Origin: Candidatus Fonsibacter ubiquis
GTDB taxonomy: Bacteria; Pseudomonadota; Alphaproteobacteria; Pelagibacterales; Pelagibacteraceae
Direction: 5' to 3'
DNA length: 64,000 bases
Assembly (NCBI RefSeq): GCF_002688585.1
Contig: NZ_CP024034.1
Coordinates: 859,501 to 923,500, forward strand
A program made the translations under genes and the position numbers. Each line of letters opens with the position of its first letter. Position 1 is the first letter of the stretch. Shown here piece by piece: positions 61,616 through 64,000 of this stretch. Under the pieces are notes generated by a model. It had not been told where the DNA came from, did not search any database, and worked only from the letters and a program-made list of their open reading frames with translations.

Positions 61616-62648
61616 AGATCAAAAATTTACTGTTATATCTAACAAAAAAATAGTCAAAAGGTTTGCAGCAGTAATTGACTCTAACAATTCAAATCCAACC
61701 GAACAAATTAAAGAGTCAAAAAAAGAGATAATTGAAGAAAATCCTCTTATTCTCTCTAAAGATAAAATAGTAAATGAAAAAAATATAATTTTAGAAAAAG
61801 GCGAAACAATTAAAAAATCCGAGCCGGAAGAAATTAAAGAACCTACAGTTGTTAAAAAAATTAATAAAAAATTAAATAATAATATTTTTAAACTTATCTC
61901 TGATGACTATTATTATAATAGAGAGCCATCAACGCTTGAAATTAGTCATTTAACTAAAATAATAAAAAAAAGAGTTATTCTTAAGGATGTCAGTGTTACA
62001 GTAAATCCTCAAGAAATTGTTGCTTTACTTGGTCCAAATGGAGCAGGTAAGACGACGATGTTCTCTGTGGTACTTGGAATTTTAAATCCAACCCAAGGCA
62101 AAGTTATTTTTAATAATAAAGTAATTAATGAACTTCCAATCCATATGCGAGCAAAAGAAGGTATCAGCTACCTTCCGCAAGCAAGATCTATATTTAGAGG
62201 GTTAACGGTTGAAGAAAATATTAGAGCAGTTGCAGAAGTTGCAATTAAAGATGAGGAAAAACAAGATGAGTTAGTAGAACACTTGCTTAATGAATTTAAA
62301 ATTGCACATCTTAGAACAGCCTCGGCACTAAGTTTATCTGGTGGAGAAGCAAGAAGGGTTGAGATTGCAAGATGTCTAACAACTTCACCAAAAGTGTTAT
62401 TATTAGATGAGCCATTTGCAGCTTTAGATCCTATTGCAATTATCGAACTTAAGGAGATGCTTAGACATTTAAAAGATAAAGGGATTAGTATTTTTATTAC
62501 CGACCATAACGTTAAAGAAACTCTAGACATTGTTGATAGGGCTTACATCATCAATAATGGAGAATTAATTGCTGAAGGATCCCCACAAGAAATTGTTGAA
62601 AATAAAAAAGCTAGACAACTTTATTTAGGTTCTCAATTTAGAATTTAA
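61605..62648 (+). CDS. lptB: LPS export ATPase LptB with long N-terminal extension
   Basis: LptB hydrolyses ATP to drive lipopolysaccharide extraction. The ABC domain (about 110-347) has Walker A GPNGAGKTT (143-151), Q-loop LPQARSIF, signature LSGGEARR, Walker B VLLLDEPFAALDP and the H-switch ITDHNVKETL, with the LptB-style AYIINNGELIAEGSPQEIV end. Ahead of it are about 108 extra residues, mostly Lys/Glu/Asn-rich and likely disordered, in place of the usual immediate start (family length about 240). The ATG overlaps lptC by 11 bp; a start nearer the ABC domain has no better signal. Confidence 0.93.
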   Translation: MKDKDQKFTVISNKKIVKRFAAVIDSNNSNPTEQIKESKKEIIEENPLILSKDKIVNEKNIILEKGETIKKSEPEEIKEPTVVKKINKKLNNNIFKLISDDYYYNREPSTLEISHLTKIIKKRVILKDVSVTVNPQEIVALLGPNGAGKTTMFSVVLGILNPTQGKVIFNNKVINELPIHMRAKEGISYLPQARSIFRGLTVEENIRAVAEVAIKDEEKQDELVEHLLNEFKIAHLRTASALSLSGGEARRVEIARCLTTSPKVLLLDEPFAALDPIAIIELKEMLRHLKDKGISIFITDHNVKETLDIVDRAYIINNGELIAEGSPQEIVENKKARQLYLGSQFRI

Positions 62649-62677
62649 TTATCTACTGACCAATATACAAACTTAAG

Positions 62678-62785
62678 ATGAAAAGAAATCCGATAGCTAA
62701 GGCTTTACGAACACCAAAATTTAAAAAAAAAGTTATTAAAGATAAAAAAAAATATAATAGAAAAAAAGTTAAAAAATACTTTTGA
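62678..62785 (+). CDS. Possible ArfA-like ribosome-rescue mini-protein (35 aa)
   Basis: A 35-codon frame starting MKRNPIAKALRTPKFKKKVI and ending KDKKKYNRKKVKKYF. The NxIAxALRTPxFxxxVxKxKKxYxRK pattern resembles the core of ArfA (there [29 protein letters not shown]), which recruits RF2 to ribosomes stalled on nonstop mRNA. It is strongly basic, as expected for an mRNA-channel binder. It lies 29 bp after lptB and just before the convergent nuclease gene. No ssrA is seen in the window. Assigned by eye from a short pattern. Confidence 0.5.
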   Translation: MKRNPIAKALRTPKFKKKVIKDKKKYNRKKVKKYF

Positions 62786-62791
62786 TAAAAT

Positions 62792-63262
62792 TTATTTATT
62801 TTTTGAAGCTTTTCTATAATCAGAGGGCATTTGAAAACTCATTGCCCAAATACCAAGCCTATTTTCCTTAGCAAATTTTTCATCCTCAACAAAATCTTTC
62901 GAATACTGGCTATATGCAACTGCATAACCTTCCCTAACCATAAATCTTGATAAGCTTTCATTGCCAATAAAACATTCTGCAACAAACCTTTGATAGCGGT
63001 CTTTATCATTTGTAATACATGAGGGAATTTTATCGCCAATTTTATTTTTAAGAAAATTTTTTGCAAGAATACCACATTCAATTTTTTTATTATCTTTTTC
63101 ACAAATTTGTTTTATTTCAGGAGCATCAATACCAAAAAGGCGATATTTGATGGTTCCTATATGAATAGTATCACCATCAATTACTTTAACTTTTTTTGTA
63201 TCCGCAGATACAGTTGCTGATAAGAAAAATATTAATCCAAAAAAAATAATAATTTTTTTCAT
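62792..63262 (-). CDS. Secreted thermonuclease-family (SNase-like) protein
   Basis: A 156-residue protein with a Sec signal peptide (about 1-20, cleavage likely after TVSA-DT) and a staphylococcal-nuclease-like OB domain: KKVKVIDGDTIHIG, YRLFGIDAPEIKQ, DRYQRFVAECFIGNESL, and REGYAVAY. Asp, Arg and Glu positions of the active site are present (DGDT, RLFGIDAPE, DR..R..AE). Extra Cys residues could form disulfides in the periplasm. Likely role: degrading extracellular or periplasmic nucleic acids for nutrients. Confidence 0.88.
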   Translation of the reverse strand: MKKIIIFFGLIFFLSATVSADTKKVKVIDGDTIHIGTIKYRLFGIDAPEIKQICEKDNKKIECGILAKNFLKNKIGDKIPSCITNDKDRYQRFVAECFIGNESLSRFMVREGYAVAYSQYSKDFVEDEKFAKENRLGIWAMSFQMPSDYRKASKNK

Positions 63263-63272
63263 AAAAAATTAT

Positions 63273-64000
63273 TTAAAAAATTGCTATTTTTTTTCTTTGA
63301 ATTTTTTGAATTTTATCAAGAACTTCAATGTTCAGTTGGTCTAACTGACTACTCTTAAGATCTCTTAAATTTTGCACAGCCTTTAAAAAACGCTCTGACT
63401 CAGATTTGCTAATAAAGTCTTTAGTTAAAGATCTAAATTTTTCTATATAATTCTTTCTTTCAAAGGGTCGTTTGCCCCAAGGATTTGCATCAGCAATTCC
63501 TAACTCATCCTCAATCTTAATTCCATCTTTCATCTTGATAATTACTCTGCCTCCAAAACATTTTTTCTTTGGATCTTTATCATGATATTTTTTTGTCCAC
63601 TTTTTATCTTCAAATGTTTTAATTTTTTTCCAAAGTGCTACTGTGCTTTCTTTTTTTGCCCTTTGCGGTTTATATGAATCTTCGTGATGCCAATTTCCAT
63701 CTTCAAGGGCTACTGCAAAAATATACATAATAGAATGATCTAAGGTTTCTCTACTAGCGTTTGGATCCATTTTTTGTGGGTCGTTTGCACCTGTGCCGAT
63801 TACATAATGAGTGTGATGAGAAGTGTGAATTTCAATGCTTTCTATTTTAGAAAAATCTTTAATTTTTTTCCTCATATCGCGAGCCAAATCTATTAAAGCT
63901 TGCGCTTGATATTCTGCTGAATGTTCTTTTGTATAGGTCTCAAGAATTGCTTTTTTAGGCTCACCTTTTTCTGGTAATGGAACATAATATTCAGCATTGG
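63273..64000 (-). CDS. prpD: 2-methylcitrate dehydratase (MmgE/PrpD family), partial
   Basis: The C-terminal about 242 residues of PrpD; the N-terminus lies beyond the right edge. The visible frame enters with [20 protein letters not shown] and includes [66 protein letters not shown] and [18 protein letters not shown]. These match bacterial 2-methylcitrate dehydratases of the methylcitrate cycle for propionyl-CoA use. No prpB or prpC is in view. It stops 10 bp before the nuclease gene on the same strand. Confidence 0.9.
   Translation of the reverse strand, partial: NAEYYVPLPEKGEPKKAILETYTKEHSAEYQAQALIDLARDMRKKIKDFSKIESIEIHTSHHTHYVIGTGANDPQKMDPNASRETLDHSIMYIFAVALEDGNWHHEDSYKPQRAKKESTVALWKKIKTFEDKKWTKKYHDKDPKKKCFGGRVIIKMKDGIKIEDELGIADANPWGKRPFERKNYIEKFRSLTKDFISKSESERFLKAVQNLRDLKSSQLDQLNIEVLDKIQKIQRKKIAIF

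Overview
The window is a gene-dense, very AT-rich bacterial chromosome segment with short or overlapping gene junctions and no gap over about 220 bp. Several neighbourhoods are alphaproteobacterial: a DUF2093 gene beside xseA, lspA beside a DUF3035 lipoprotein, murA-DUF2948-hisD followed by infA-maf, a short HisG with a HisZ subunit, rnd-kdsD-lptC-lptB, and a tRNA-His with A73 and no G-1. Low GC, streamlining and gene content fit a SAR11/Pelagibacterales-like marine alphaproteobacterium or another streamlined marine lineage. This placement is inferred from gene content; no phylogeny was run.

Layout. 1-12 kb: DNA repair (xseA), purine synthesis (purD), RNA modification (tadA, an RsuA/RluB-type synthase, rsmD), pgi, lspA with a lipoprotein, ileS, ribF, a HAD phosphatase and an omega-amino acid aminotransferase. 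12.2-14.4 kb: groES-groEL with a heat-shock-type promoter and a strong, probably bidirectional terminator. 14.4-18 kb: hisG, hisZ and hisS behind tRNA-His on the minus strand, preceded by a His-rich mini-ORF and tRNA-Phe. 18-23.8 kb: a GT17 glycosyltransferase, maf, infA, hisD, DUF2948, murA, dcd, two small proteins and a cold-shock gene. 24-25.6 kb: tRNA-Thr, then a methyltransferase and a GT2 enzyme. 25.7-31.5 kb: pyruvate dehydrogenase aceE-aceF and a beta-lactamase-fold hydrolase. 31.5-40.3 kb: a surface-glycan region with rmlB-rmlA, a CDP-paratose-epimerase-like SDR, DUF4422, GT2, GT17, four methyltransferase-like proteins and tRNA-Ser. 40.3-49.9 kb: a translation block on the minus strand, thrS-infC-rpmI-rplT-pheS-pheT-lepA, headed by a GT4 gene. 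49.9-64 kb: an alpha/beta hydrolase, an SDR, gltB-gltD, uppP, an NDUFA9-like SDR, rnd-kdsD-lptC-lptB, a possible ArfA-like mini-gene, a secreted nuclease and a partial prpD.

The most notable observations are as follows. (1) AceE carries an N-terminal lipoyl domain nearly identical to the first lipoyl domain of AceF, while AceF's second lipoyl-like domain has Glu where the lipoylated Lys should be. (2) tRNA-His lies 5 nt upstream of hisS, followed by hisZ and hisG, with a mini-ORF holding five His codons and two competing hairpins upstream. (3) A surface-glycan region is rich in O-methyltransferase-like proteins, sits against tRNA genes and contains an 18-nt A tract inside a GT17 gene. I see no CRISPR array, transposase, prophage or rRNA operon.
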